Below, piece after piece: positions 8,671-20,057 of a stretch of 64,000 nucleotides of DNA; the first letter of the stretch is position 1; the number at the start of each line of letters is the position of its first letter. A model generated the notes under the pieces. It did not search any database and was not told where the DNA came from. It worked only from the letters and a program-made list of their open reading frames with translations. A program made the translations under genes and the position numbers. Origin of the DNA: an uncultured Chthonomonadales bacterium (GTDB taxonomy: Bacteria > Armatimonadota > Chthonomonadetes > Chthonomonadales > CAJBBX01); the NCBI GenBank assembly GCA_938005745.1, contig CALLMM010000037.1, positions 1-64,000 of the forward strand. Reading direction: 5' to 3'.

Positions 8671-9554
8671 CAACCGAACCGCCCGCGAATGTAGTCTTCT
8701 GTGCGGGGATCGTCCGGGCGCGTAAACAGCTTCTCGGTCGGTCCAAATTCAATCAGCTCGCCTTTGAGGAAGAAACCGGTGTTCTCCGAGACGCGGGCGG
8801 CCTGCTGCATATTGTGGGTAACGATAACAATCGTGTACCTCTCCTTGAGTTCGCTCATCAGCTCTTCAATCCGAAAAGTAGCGTTCGGGTCGAGCGCGGA
8901 GCAGGGTTCGTCCATCAGCAGGACCTCCGGCTCGGTCGCCAGCGCGCGCGCAATGCATAGGCGCTGCTGCTGACCGCCGGAGATCGCCAGCGCGGACTGC
9001 TTGAGCTTATCCTTCACTTCGTCCCAAAGAGCCGCCTGTTTCAGGCTGCGCTCCACTATTTCCGACAGACGGGCTCTATTCCTTTCGCCGTGCAGTCGGG
9101 GCCCGAAGGCGATGTTTTCAAAGATGGATTTAGGAAAGGGGTTGGGCTTTTGGAAGACCATGCCGATGCGCTTGCGAAGCTCAACAACATCCACCTCCTT
9201 GGCATAGATGTCGTAGCCGTCTACGCGGATACTGCCTCTCAGTCGCGTGCCGGGAATCAGGTCGTTCATGCGGTTCAGCGTTCGCAAAAAGGTAGATTTT
9301 CCACAGCCCGACGGACCGATCAGCGCAGTGATCTTGTTCTCCGGTATGCGAATGTTGACATTTATGAGTGCGTGAAAATCACCATAATAGAAATCTACGT
9401 TTGTGGCTTCAATCTTGATACGGTCTCTCGACGTAGGGTCCGCACTCTTGACCACATCCGGCTCCTGGGCAGCTCCCCTGCCATCCTTACTGATCGGAAA
9501 GGACGTAACGGCGAGCGGAGGAGCCGCGGCTGTCTCATGGTTTTTTTCATCCAT
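8670..9554 (-). CDS. pstB: Phosphate ABC transporter ATP-binding protein PstB
   Basis: A 294-residue ATPase of the high-affinity phosphate importer. Walker [10 protein letters not shown], the PstB-typical [10 protein letters not shown]-loop [11 protein letters not shown], signature SGGQQQR and Walker [14 protein letters not shown] are all intact. About 45 extra residues precede the ATPase core, longer than the usual PstB N-terminus, and look low-complexity. The gene is preceded by a 48-bp spacer holding a 20-bp tandem duplication and is followed by an overlapping small gene. Confidence 0.96.
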   Translation of the reverse strand: MDEKNHETAAAPPLAVTSFPISKDGRGAAQEPDVVKSADPTSRDRIKIEATNVDFYYGDFHALINVNIRIPENKITALIGPSGCGKSTFLRTLNRMNDLIPGTRLRGSIRVDGYDIYAKEVDVVELRKRIGMVFQKPNPFPKSIFENIAFGPRLHGERNRARLSEIVERSLKQAALWDEVKDKLKQSALAISGGQQQRLCIARALATEPEVLLMDEPCSALDPNATFRIEELMSELKERYTIVIVTHNMQQAARVSENTGFFLKGELIEFGPTEKLFTRPDDPRTEDYIRGRFG

Positions 9555-9573
9555 GGTATCTGATTCTCACCCA

Positions 9574-9610
9574 GAACAGGTATCAGCTAACGTGAACAGG
9601 TATCAGCTAA
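9574..9610. repeat. 20-bp tandem duplication at the pstA-pstB junction
   Basis: GAACAGGTATCAGCTAA occurs at 9574-9590 and again at 9594-9610, a period of 20 bp. The second copy spans the pstA stop codon, so one copy holds the real gene end and the other is spacer. It looks like a slippage duplication. Confidence 0.7.
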
Positions 9611-10565
9611 GACTCTGGTTCTTCCTCGCCCGGTAACGCAGGAAGATCGCCAAAGAGTTCATACAGAGCAGCACAGCCAGCAGCACGATGATTGCGGCGG
9701 CGGAAGCGCGCTGAAAGGCCTCCTGCGGGCGAGAAGCCCAGTCAAAGATCTGGATAGGAAGCACCGTGAACGGATCCTTCAGGCTGGTCGGCGTGAAGGT
9801 GATGAATGTCGCCGCGCCGATGGTAATGAGCGGCGCGGTCTCTCCGATTGCGCGCGAGACCGCTAAAATGATCCCAGTCAGAATGCTGGGCAGCGCAGAG
9901 GGAAGCACCTGACGGCTGATCGTCTGCCAGTGCGTCGCTCCCAGTCCATAGGAGGCTTCGCGCAGAGAGTTTGGCACCGCCCGGATCGCCTCCTGCGTCG
10001 CAATGATGACGGTCGGCAGGATCAACAGCGACATGGTCAGCGCGCCCGCGAGAACGCTCCTGCCCATCGCCAGCCACCGCACAAACAGCGTCAACCCCAG
10101 CAGACCGTACACGATGGAGGGGACGCCGGCGAGATTGGCGATATTCAACTGGATGAAGCCGGTCATCCGCTCAAATAGGCTCTGAAACTCCACGCGACGC
10201 TCTTTCCCGTTCAACTCCCAGCGAAACGACCCGGGAATACGGATGCTTTTGGCAAATTCCTCCAGAAAGACCGCCGCCGCGATGCCGATCGGCACCGCGA
10301 TCAGGGCGGTGAGAGAGATGACCCACAGCGTCCCAAAGAGCGAGGCGCGGATACCGGCGCGGTCGGCGAAGCGCGAGGTGAAGTTCTGCAGGAACGACCA
10401 GCTGAGCCGCGTCACGCCGTCGCGCAAGATACTATACAGCAGCAGCGCCAGCAGCAGTACGCCGACAACCGTAGCACACAGGCAGACATAATAGAAGATG
10501 CGCTCCCTGCGCTTACGCTGCTTGAGATTGCCGATCTGCCCGAAAAAGCTGTTCTGCGCGCTCAT
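9603..10565 (-). CDS. pstA: Phosphate ABC transporter permease PstA
   Basis: A 320-residue inner-membrane permease with about six hydrophobic segments. The binding-protein-dependent permease motif is visible around [46 protein letters not shown]. An insert of about 30 residues ([20 protein letters not shown]) between FLEEFAKS and [17 protein letters not shown] is longer than in short PstA proteins. Its start overlaps the pstC stop by four bases. Confidence 0.94.
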   Translation of the reverse strand: MSAQNSFFGQIGNLKQRKRRERIFYYVCLCATVVGVLLLALLLYSILRDGVTRLSWSFLQNFTSRFADRAGIRASLFGTLWVISLTALIAVPIGIAAAVFLEEFAKSIRIPGSFRWELNGKERRVEFQSLFERMTGFIQLNIANLAGVPSIVYGLLGLTLFVRWLAMGRSVLAGALTMSLLILPTVIIATQEAIRAVPNSLREASYGLGATHWQTISRQVLPSALPSILTGIILAVSRAIGETAPLITIGAATFITFTPTSLKDPFTVLPIQIFDWASRPQEAFQRASAAAIIVLLAVLLCMNSLAIFLRYRARKNQSLS

Positions 10566-11512
10566 TCGTAGACGTTCCTAAATCGCTTCACAAGCCGATG
10601 AGCCATAATATTCATAAACAGCGTGGCGAGAAACAGCGTAACGCCGACCGCATAGATGGAGTAGTATTCCGGTGTGCCCGCCGGCGTATCCCCCTTGCTG
10701 ATCTGGACGATGTACGCGGTCATCGTCTGAATGCTCTCCGCCGGATTGAGCGTCAGCTTGGGCGTTGCCCCTGCCGCCAACGTGACCGCCATCGTCTCTC
10801 CGACGGCGCGCGAGATCGCCAAGATGAAGGAGGCGACAATGCCAGAGAGCGCGGCGGGAGTGACGATCTTCAGCGACACCTCCATCTTCGTCGCTCCTAA
10901 CCCGTAGGCGCCCTCTCGCAGAGAGCGCGGAACCGCCGTCAGAGCATCCTCACACAGCGAGGAGACCAGCGGTAGAATCATGATCCCTACTACGATCGCG
11001 CCGGACGCCGCATTGAAGACCTCCACGCTCGGGAACACCTTACGCAGTATCGGCGTGATGAAGAAGAGACCGAAGTAGCCGTAGACGACAGTCGGAATGC
11101 CCGCCAGTATCTCCAGCAGCGGCTTGAGCGTGCTGCGCAGGCGAGGCGAGGCGTATTCGCTCATGAAGATGGCGGAGAGCAGTCCCAGCGGCAGCGCAAA
11201 CAACCCGGCTCCTACGGCGATCAGCGCCGTACCACAGACCAGCGGCAGGATGCCGTAGTCCGGCGGATTGAAAAGCGGCGCCCATCGCGTACTGCTGAAG
11301 AAGACCAGCGGCGAGACACGATTAAAGAACTCATAGGCTTCCCGGCTGAGTACAAACAGAATGCCCAGAGTCGTCGCAATCGAGACCAGCGCGCACAGGA
11401 ACGAGACACCCCAAATGGAGTTCTCAAACAGAATACGCAGGGAATAGCCTTGTCTATGGAATCCGGCAGACGCAGACGAGACTGCGGCAACGTTGTCTTC
11501 GCCAACAGGCAT
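10562..11512 (-). CDS. pstC: Phosphate ABC transporter permease PstC
   Basis: A 316-residue partner permease of PstA. It has an N-terminal transmembrane helix (about 33-55), a large periplasmic-side loop ([15 protein letters not shown]), and the permease motif [61 protein letters not shown] is the counterpart of the PstA VPSIVYG stretch. The ATG at 11512 lies two bases after the pstS stop, inside a tight operon. Confidence 0.94.
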   Translation of the reverse strand: MPVGEDNVAAVSSASAGFHRQGYSLRILFENSIWGVSFLCALVSIATTLGILFVLSREAYEFFNRVSPLVFFSSTRWAPLFNPPDYGILPLVCGTALIAVGAGLFALPLGLLSAIFMSEYASPRLRSTLKPLLEILAGIPTVVYGYFGLFFITPILRKVFPSVEVFNAASGAIVVGIMILPLVSSLCEDALTAVPRSLREGAYGLGATKMEVSLKIVTPAALSGIVASFILAISRAVGETMAVTLAAGATPKLTLNPAESIQTMTAYIVQISKGDTPAGTPEYYSIYAVGVTLFLATLFMNIMAHRLVKRFRNVYE

Positions 11513-11514
11513 GT

Positions 11515-12588
11515 CTACTGACCCGCCTCTTTCTTCAACAGGTCTTCGATCTTGACGCCAACCTGCGACCCGCCACTGAAGACAGATCCGGTCATACGCT
11601 TTTCGAAACGCTGCAATCCCAGTTCATACGCCTGATCGGGCAGCGGAACGTATCCTACCGATGGAAGCAGCTTCTTGACCTCTGTCAAATAGAACTTGAC
11701 GAATGCCTGTACTTCCGGACGGTCTGCCGCATCTTTGCGAACGTAGATGAAGAGCGGACGGGAGAGCGGCTGATAGGTTCCGTTGTTGATCGTCTCCTGC
11801 GAAGGCGCGACGGGACCCTTACCGTTGTCTATCGCGACGAGCTTGATCTTGTCTCTGTTCTCCTCGTAGTAGGCGAACCCGAAATATCCTAGCGCGCCTT
11901 TGTCTCCCATGACGCCCTGTACCAGCACATTGTCGTCCTCGCTCGCCTGATAGTCGGAGCGACTGCGCCGCTCTTCGCCGTTGATGGCATCGGTGAAGTA
12001 GTCGAAGGTTCCAGAGTCAGTACCGGCTCCATAGAGCTTCAGCGGCAGATCCGGAAAGCCGGGACGTACCTGCTTCCAGTTATTGATTTTACTTCCCTTA
12101 TCCCAGATTGCCTTCAACTCCGCGACAGTCAGGGACTCTGCCCAGGTGTTCTCTTTGTTAACCACTACAGAAAGTCCATCATATGCGACCGGGATCTCGA
12201 TATAATCGAAGCCATTCTTTTTCAGCGCCTCCTCCTCGCTCGTTTTGATCGGGCGGGAGGCGTTGGAGATGTCCGACTCTTTGTTGGCAAACTTCTTGAA
12301 GCCTCCGCCGGTTCCAGACTGATTGACAGTCACCTTAACTCCCGGGTAGCTCTTTTGGAACTCCTCCGCAACGGCTTCGGTGATCGGATAGACTGTGCTG
12401 GAGCCGTCCACGACAATAGAGCCGGTCAAGCCGCCGCCGGAAGGCGCGCCGCCTCCCGCGCCGGCGGTGGTGGTTCCCTCCGGTGCGCCGGTCGTCGGCT
12501 TTTCGCCGCTGCAGCCGGGCAGTATGGCTAATGACAGCGCGGCTACCGAAAACGCAACAAATATGCGTGGGAACTGTTTGATTACCAT
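11515..12588 (-). CDS. pstS: Phosphate-binding lipoprotein PstS
   Basis: A 357-residue substrate-binding protein. The signal peptide ends in a lipobox-like ILPGC (Cys26), so the mature protein is likely lipid-anchored. A Gly/Thr/Pro-rich linker follows. The phosphate-binding fold is shown by [18 protein letters not shown], the [10 protein letters not shown] loop, [10 protein letters not shown] and [12 protein letters not shown], where Ser/Thr residues coordinate phosphate in the family. AGGAGATAAC precedes the ATG at 12588. First gene of the pst operon. Confidence 0.94.
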   Translation of the reverse strand: MVIKQFPRIFVAFSVAALSLAILPGCSGEKPTTGAPEGTTTAGAGGGAPSGGGLTGSIVVDGSSTVYPITEAVAEEFQKSYPGVKVTVNQSGTGGGFKKFANKESDISNASRPIKTSEEEALKKNGFDYIEIPVAYDGLSVVVNKENTWAESLTVAELKAIWDKGSKINNWKQVRPGFPDLPLKLYGAGTDSGTFDYFTDAINGEERRSRSDYQASEDDNVLVQGVMGDKGALGYFGFAYYEENRDKIKLVAIDNGKGPVAPSQETINNGTYQPLSRPLFIYVRKDAADRPEVQAFVKFYLTEVKKLLPSVGYVPLPDQAYELGLQRFEKRMTGSVFSGGSQVGVKIEDLLKKEAGQ

Positions 12589-12901
12589 GACGTTATCTCC
12601 TGGTCAACTTGTGATGGGTGCTGTCTAGAACAGTATACCTTCAAGCACAGAGAGAAGGCACTAGACCTTCTGCCAACTGCCTGTAATACCCGCAAACTGT
12701 CGCTATCTTAGGAGCATAAACTTGGATCCACTCCACTGGGTCTGCAGCCCTCTTTTTAACCTGGGGACTATAGCGCAGATAGATTAAATTATTATTTTAT
12801 TTTATAATATTTTATTAAGAGGTAGCTCTATCTTATGAGCATGGGGAAAAGGTCTGTTTGTAAAAAAAATAACAATTTAACATGGAGTCTATCGCCCAAT
12901 T

Positions 12902-12940
12902 ATTAAGAATCTGTTAAGGCATCGTTAAATCTGCATTAAG
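12902..12940. promoter_or_regulatory. Candidate Pho box: four TTAA cores at exact 11-bp spacing
   Basis: TTAA occurs at 12903, 12914, 12925 and 12936. On the minus strand the units read CTTAATGCAGA, TTTAACGATGC, CTTAACAGATT and CTTAATAATTG. Eleven-bp direct repeats are the geometry of PhoB/PhoP boxes, and CTTAAC resembles the cyanobacterial type. On the minus strand TAGACT (12891-12886) sits about 11 bp beyond the last core as a possible -10, which would give a 290-base leader for pstS. A second -10-like TATACT lies at 12637-12632. The 793-bp gap 12589-13381 also holds an AT-rich stretch (12780-12830). I see no credible gene in it. Confidence 0.6.
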
Positions 12941-13330
12941 AGGAGATATGGTCCAAGAGATCAGTTGCGCCGAAACTAGCGATCATCCTCATACAGGCAC
13001 TGTATATCTCCTCTCTAAATCTATGTCACTAGATCTAAAAGGCATAGGCAGGCATACTTTCCATGGTAACTCTTCTTGTACTGCAGGCTCGACGATTAGT
13101 TCTAAACCTCCGCGGTTTTCGACAGATCCCAAACTACCAGCCTGAGACAGTTACAGCCGACGTGCCCTCTTGTAAAGACCGGAATAACCTCCGCTCCCTC
13201 CCGTTAGAAGAGGCAACAAATAAGGAGAGTGATCCGCAGAAAAGAGTATTTTCTGACACCCTTGCGAACAAACATGCGTATAGCAATTAGAGCAGGAGAG
13301 CGGATGCGCACACCCTCGCCTCCCTTTCCA

Positions 13331-13339
13331 TGCTATAAT
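13331..13339 (+). promoter_or_regulatory. Extended -10 promoter of the secreted-protein cluster
   Basis: TGCTATAAT is a consensus extended -10 (TGnTATAAT), 42 bases before the GTG start of the first secreted paralogue. No good -35 is visible, as expected for extended -10 promoters. Confidence 0.65.
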
Positions 13340-13381
13340 GTCCCGTAAGTTATCAGACCCTATCTGCTGGAGGTAACACCC

Positions 13382-14350
13382 GTGCGCTTGCGATGCTGCG
13401 TGAAAGCGCTTATCATCGTCTCGTTTACCATGCTGCCCCTGCCTTCCGTCTCCTCCGGCGCAGACACCTCCCCGCAGCTTCTCTCCTATCGCTGGTCACC
13501 TGATAAGCCGCTGACCTATAAGATCACCGCCAATATCAAAGGTTCGCTGCCGATCCTGGACAGCCCGGAGCCGGTGGACCTGAAGGCGGTGCTGACCCTG
13601 GTCTACAGCGCAACGCCTCGCGCCGTGCTCAAAGACGGCTCGGCGAGCGTGGAGTTTCGCGTCGTTTCGGCGGATGCGGAGATCGCCGACATCCCCTTCC
13701 CCATCCCGCTGGAAGAGGCGCAGAAGGTGCTGGATCAAAAGGTAACCATCGAGAAGACCGGCGAGGTGAAGAAGGTGCAGGGAGGCGAGCCGCTGCCCTT
13801 CAGCCTGAGCATTCCCGGCGTGGATCCGAAGCGTCTCTACACGATGCTCTTCCCCATCGTCTTCCCCAACAGCCCGGTTCGCCCCGGAGACACCTGGAGC
13901 TATAAGAGCGAACTGCTGGGTGAGGAGGGCAGTCCGCAGTTCAGTGCGACTCTGCTGCCGGTTTCTGCCGCCGCATCGGACAGACGCGCCGGCGACAGAC
14001 CGGATGCCGGCGCGGCGCTGCGGCTGCGGCAGAACTTCTCCATGAATGTGGATCAGAAGCTGGATGAGGAGAAGAAGCCCGTACAGAGCGGCGCAGAGGC
14101 GTATCGAACCCGCAAAGGGCGAATTCAGGGCAGCGGAACCTACACCTTCCACCGCACGCGAGGCATTATCACTTCGGGCGAGGTGAACGTCTCCGCCGAC
14201 ATTGTAGAGGACCTTCTGGGCGAGCCAAAGACGCCGGAAGAGCCGAAGAAGGTTGTCAGCAAAGTCAATGCGAAGGTTACGATCGAGCTGCAGGAGCCGG
14301 GGGCGCAGAAGCGCAACCAGAGCGCGCCTCCCTCCAGAAAGGAGAAGTAG
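13382..14350 (+). CDS. Secreted protein, first of three tandem paralogues
   Basis: A 322-residue exported protein of unknown function. A hydrophobic signal peptide (about 1-27) precedes a soluble domain beginning LSYRWSPDKPLTYKITANI. The signature shared with the next two genes is a proline/valine, then PGD-x-W (VRPGDTWSYKSELLG, about 165-180). The C-terminus is lysine-rich and disordered-looking. It starts with GTG behind GGAGG at eight bases. It abuts the next gene's TTG directly. Confidence 0.8.
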   Translation: MRLRCCVKALIIVSFTMLPLPSVSSGADTSPQLLSYRWSPDKPLTYKITANIKGSLPILDSPEPVDLKAVLTLVYSATPRAVLKDGSASVEFRVVSADAEIADIPFPIPLEEAQKVLDQKVTIEKTGEVKKVQGGEPLPFSLSIPGVDPKRLYTMLFPIVFPNSPVRPGDTWSYKSELLGEEGSPQFSATLLPVSAAASDRRAGDRPDAGAALRLRQNFSMNVDQKLDEEKKPVQSGAEAYRTRKGRIQGSGTYTFHRTRGIITSGEVNVSADIVEDLLGEPKTPEEPKKVVSKVNAKVTIELQEPGAQKRNQSAPPSRKEK

Positions 14351-15115
14351 TTGAAACATGTCTATTCTCGCGCCGCCATCCTGCTAAGCGCGCTCTCGCT
14401 GACCGCGCTCCTGCTGCCGGCTCCCGCCCGCGCGCAGGACACCTACACCATCAAGCGCACCTACAAAGCGGGAGAGACCGACAGGTATCGCATCAAACTC
14501 CAGATGGAAGGCGAGTCGCCGATGGGTCCGCTCAACCTGGAGATGACGATGGATATGATCGAAACCACCAAACAGGTGAATGAGGATGGTACGGTGGTGT
14601 TGGAGATGAAGATGGACTCCGGGGTCATCAAGTTCAACGACCAGGAGATGTCCATGCCGGGAGCCGGAGAGACGGTCCGCATGACGGTAGATCAGACCGG
14701 TCGCGTGCTGAAAACGGAGGGCGGAGCCGCCGGACGCGGAGGAAATCTTAACGGGCTTGTCAATCTCACCCGCGTGGCGACCTGGCCCGACAGACCGCTG
14801 CGCGTGGGCGAGACATGGACGTTCGAGATACCGCTGGAGAATAACGCGCAGGCGAAGGTGAAAGGCTCGTTCACGGTGGTCGGACCGGAAAAGAAGAGCG
14901 ATCAGATCAAAGTGGACACCCTGAAGGTGAAGATCGCCACCGAGATCCCGATCCCCGCGCCCCAAGGCGAGCCGTCGAAAATCAAGATGGACACGATGGT
15001 CTACGTTGAGCCGGCTACCGGCAAAGTGATGAAGGCGGAAGGCTCCGGCAGCGGTCAACTCGGTCCCCTCGGTCAGGCAAAGATGAAGTTCACCCGCGTC
15101 CTTGTTGAAAAATAG
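14351..15115 (+). CDS. Secreted protein, second of three tandem paralogues
   Basis: A 254-residue exported protein. A signal peptide with an Ala-rich end (PAPARAQD) is followed by YTIKRTYKAGETDRYRIKLQMEG, related to the opening of the neighbours, and by the shared motif LRVGETWTFEIPLE. It begins with TTG immediately after the stop of the preceding gene, with GGAG six bases upstream. Beta-rich with alternating charged and hydrophobic residues. No enzyme motif is seen. Probably a cell-envelope or periplasmic protein. Confidence 0.8.
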   Translation: MKHVYSRAAILLSALSLTALLLPAPARAQDTYTIKRTYKAGETDRYRIKLQMEGESPMGPLNLEMTMDMIETTKQVNEDGTVVLEMKMDSGVIKFNDQEMSMPGAGETVRMTVDQTGRVLKTEGGAAGRGGNLNGLVNLTRVATWPDRPLRVGETWTFEIPLENNAQAKVKGSFTVVGPEKKSDQIKVDTLKVKIATEIPIPAPQGEPSKIKMDTMVYVEPATGKVMKAEGSGSGQLGPLGQAKMKFTRVLVEK

Positions 15116-15165
15116 CTCAGCGACGTAACACTCTACATTACAGTCTGAGGAAAGGATTATGCCAG

Positions 15166-15900
15166 ATGAGATCCGCGAAGCGATTTCTGATCGGTTTGAT
15201 GGCTCTGGGCGCAGCCCTGACAGCAGCGTCGGCGGCGCGCGCGCAGGAAGAGGTCACTCTTGCGTTCAGTTACAAAAAGGGAGATGTCTTCCGTTATAAG
15301 CTGGATGTCGTCGCCAGCATCATGGGCATGGACGTGACGGTCAAGACCGGACAGAAGATGACCATTAAGGAGATCAAAGAGAACGGCGACTACGTAATCC
15401 TCTATGAGAGCGAGCCGGGCGTCGCCACCATTGGCGGGCAGGAGCAGGAGATGCCCGCACAGCCGCCCTTTGAGGTTACGGTCTCCAAACGCGGCAAGTT
15501 CATCAGCTATAACAGCGAAGCGCCTCAAGGGATCATGTCTCCAGAGATCGTGAAGCTGATGGCGGTCATGTCCGAGAACGTGCTGCCGGAGACACCGGTA
15601 AAGCCCGGCGACTCCTGGACAACCGAGCTGGACAACCCGGCGGCAAAGGGCAAAAAGGTGGTGACCAAAACCACCTTCGTGGGCGTTGAGAACGTTGAGG
15701 GCGTGGACTACTGGAAGATCAAGCAGGTCTCGGAGGCGGCGACGGACGACGCCGGAACGAAAATGACCCAGGAGATGACCGTCTGGCTGGTTCCGGGCAG
15801 CGGGCACACCTTCAAGATGGAGGGCAAGATTAAGGGACTTCCCACCCAGTTCGGCGATATGGACTGGGATGTGAAGATGACGCTGGTAAAGGACAAATAG
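15166..15900 (+). CDS. Secreted protein, third of three tandem paralogues
   Basis: A 244-residue exported protein. The signal peptide ends near AARAQ (about residue 26). The mature part opens with EVTLAFSYKKGDVFRYKLDV, clearly parallel to the second paralogue, and carries TPVKPGDSWTTELDNPAAKG, the shared PGD-x-W motif. Function unknown. AGGAAAGG lies 11 bases upstream of the ATG. A strong terminator follows the stop, so the three genes likely form one transcription unit. Confidence 0.8.
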   Translation: MRSAKRFLIGLMALGAALTAASAARAQEEVTLAFSYKKGDVFRYKLDVVASIMGMDVTVKTGQKMTIKEIKENGDYVILYESEPGVATIGGQEQEMPAQPPFEVTVSKRGKFISYNSEAPQGIMSPEIVKLMAVMSENVLPETPVKPGDSWTTELDNPAAKGKKVVTKTTFVGVENVEGVDYWKIKQVSEAATDDAGTKMTQEMTVWLVPGSGHTFKMEGKIKGLPTQFGDMDWDVKMTLVKDK

Positions 15901-18126
<2,226 letters not shown>

Positions 18127-18164
18127 GATCGGGTTTCTGCCTCTCTCGCTGTATTCCGGCTGTC

Positions 18165-18220
18165 GGGTTGTGAGATTGCTTCGGACACCCGCGCAGGCGG
18201 GTCTTTCGATCTCACAGCCC
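18165..18220. repeat. Partial dispersed repeat forming an imperfect hairpin
   Basis: GGGTTGTGAGATTGCTTCGG is identical to the start of the repeat at 37875. It then diverges into ACCCGCGCAGGCGGGT, and ATCTCACA returns to pair with TGTGAGAT. The hairpin lies 40 bases after ligA and could end its transcript. Confidence 0.6.
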
Positions 18221-18289
18221 GCAAACCCTCGCCTGACCGTTACCTGCTTCGCATTCAACAGTCACTACTACTGAACATGCGCTGCCCGC

Positions 18290-18319
18290 TTGACGCCTCC
18301 GCCGAGAATATCTTAAAAT
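18290..18319 (+). promoter_or_regulatory. Sigma-70-type promoter upstream of the membrane protein gene
   Basis: TTGACG (18290-18295), an 18-bp spacer and TAAAAT (18314-18319). It points right, with about 200 bases of leader before the gene at 18525. The 398-bp gap 18127-18524 holds only this and the repeat. Confidence 0.5.
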
Positions 18320-18524
18320 CAAGAAAAGAGACGATCGGAACGCAACCTTCCGATCAGGCGAATCGTAAAGTAAGGTAGAGGGCGCGATGAACTGCATGTT
18401 AGGCGTCGACCGTTCATTGCGTTTCTGAAGAGCGGCGGTCTATCTAACCGTCCACTTTCATGTCTACCTCTCTTCCCCGGTTCTACTGCAGAGCAAAAAT
18501 CATCCTGTAGAGGCGCTTCGGCTC

Positions 18525-19136
18525 ATGCAAGCTCCGATAAGTCTGCCCGTCCGAAACTATACCCGAAAGTCGCTGATAACAGACTCCCTGGCAGGCATCT
18601 GGGTCCTGTTGAATATCTACGGCGTTCTGTGCGATATGGCAACTCCGCCGGCTCCAACCTTTGCCGGAGTCATGGCTCTTCTCACGTTTCTGGTCGTCGC
18701 CTGGTCCGCGCTGGAGCGAAAGCGGTGGGGACGCCTCGCACTGCTGGGGATCGCCGGCATTAAATTCATAGACATCTCGATGGCGCTGGTCTGCCTGGTT
18801 GCGCTCGGGCATCTGGGATTTGACGTACATATGCACGGCGTATGGTGTCCGCTCCTCGTCTACAGCTCGCACTATGGCGAGATGAGCATGGCAATCGCGA
18901 TCCGCACGCTTCTGGGCTGCGGCTTGCTGACGGTTGTCACGGTCCTGTGGCTGCTGCATCCCGATGTCCGGTCGGAGTTCAATACGAGAAAACAGTTCCG
19001 AACCAGCCGCACACAGTTTGCGATCGCCCTCTTCCTGGTCATGGTCTGGGCGTGTGGGCAGCTTCTGGCGGGTATCACGCACTCTGTGGAGGAGCGCATC
19101 ACCCCGCCCTGGCATGTGATCACCCTCCAGCCCTGA
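18525..19136 (+). CDS. Membrane protein of unknown function
   Basis: A 203-residue protein with four to five predicted membrane helices: about 22-40, 44-60, 68-98, 124-146 and 165-185. The central segment VHMHGVWCPLLVYSSHYGEM has several His and Tyr residues between helices. I do not recognise a family. It is convergent with the UbiA-family gene, only six bases between stops. Confidence 0.7.
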   Translation: MQAPISLPVRNYTRKSLITDSLAGIWVLLNIYGVLCDMATPPAPTFAGVMALLTFLVVAWSALERKRWGRLALLGIAGIKFIDISMALVCLVALGHLGFDVHMHGVWCPLLVYSSHYGEMSMAIAIRTLLGCGLLTVVTVLWLLHPDVRSEFNTRKQFRTSRTQFAIALFLVMVWACGQLLAGITHSVEERITPPWHVITLQP

Positions 19137-19142
19137 AGCCGC

Positions 19143-20039
19143 TCAGACGCGCAGCAGACGCTCCGCCATCCAACGCAGCAGAATATAGAGCGACAGAAGC
19201 AGCGAACCGCCGTACTGCAGCCGGATCACCCATCGGAACGCCTCTCTTGGCGACAGGCGGGTGAAATTGCGGCGCATCCACTCTACGCCGACCAGCAGAC
19301 CCGCATAGGCAGCCGCCAGAGACGCCGTATCGCCCCTGTTCAGACCCGCTGCGCCGCGCAGCGTCAGGATCACGCCGCAGACCGCCGCCATCAGCAGACA
19401 GAACTGTGATACGCGCAGGCTTCTCTGCGCTCCCATCCAGACGCACAGGGTTCTGTCCCCGCGTCTTCGGTCCTCCTCCATCTGATAAACCTGCGTCAGC
19501 GGATAGATGCCGAAAGTCGTGAAAGCCGCTGTCAATGCGCCCAGCAGCGCAGAGAGGCTACCCGCCTCCGCCCAGCTCCCTTTTGCCGCCGTCCACCCGG
19601 CATAGAAGCCGAGCGCGCCCTGTCCTCCGAAGACCACCAGCGTGCTGAAGGCGATGCGCGCCTTCCACCGGAATCGGGGATGCGAATAGAGAACTCCCAG
19701 CGCGACAAAGAGAAGGTAGATCGTGAGGAAGGCGGCTCCGACCGGGATCGCCATCAGCAGTCCGACCGCCTGCAGCAGGAGCGACAGCGGCAGCAGCGAG
19801 GGATGAAGCGCAGGCGGACGCTCCAGCCCTCCGATCGGTCCCTCATCGCGGTCATACCAGGAGTTGAAGGCGGTGATGCCCGTATAGAGCAGGGCATGGA
19901 CGGAAAAGAAGGCGGAGAGGAATCGCCCGTCCGGCTCTCCCTGCGCCAGGAAGTATCCCCAGAGGAAGATAGGAGCCAGCGACAGCTGAAAGGGCAGCCG
20001 CAGATGCTTCCAGTTATCCCGCAGCGCCGATGCGGACAT
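19143..20039 (-). CDS. UbiA-family prenyltransferase-like membrane protein
   Basis: A 298-residue integral membrane protein with about eight to nine helices. The two aspartate-rich motifs of UbiA enzymes are present: NSWYDRDEG (59-67) and QVYQMEEDRRRGDRTL, which bind Mg-diphosphate of a prenyl donor. The family makes quinones, haem A, chlorophyll and other prenylated lipids. The substrate cannot be told from sequence. The ATG at 20039, eight bases after GGAAGGG, is favoured over a GTG at 20048. It is last in a minus operon with a peptidase and a glycosidase-like gene. Confidence 0.82.
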   Translation of the reverse strand: MSASALRDNWKHLRLPFQLSLAPIFLWGYFLAQGEPDGRFLSAFFSVHALLYTGITAFNSWYDRDEGPIGGLERPPALHPSLLPLSLLLQAVGLLMAIPVGAAFLTIYLLFVALGVLYSHPRFRWKARIAFSTLVVFGGQGALGFYAGWTAAKGSWAEAGSLSALLGALTAAFTTFGIYPLTQVYQMEEDRRRGDRTLCVWMGAQRSLRVSQFCLLMAAVCGVILTLRGAAGLNRGDTASLAAAYAGLLVGVEWMRRNFTRLSPREAFRWVIRLQYGGSLLLSLYILLRWMAERLLRV

Positions 20040-20057
20040 ATCGTCCACCCTTCCCGG

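Noticed and set aside
12948..13145. 65-codon frame after the Pho-box-like array
   Set aside because: AGGAG is only two bases from the ATG, composition is not coding-like, and no family is seen.
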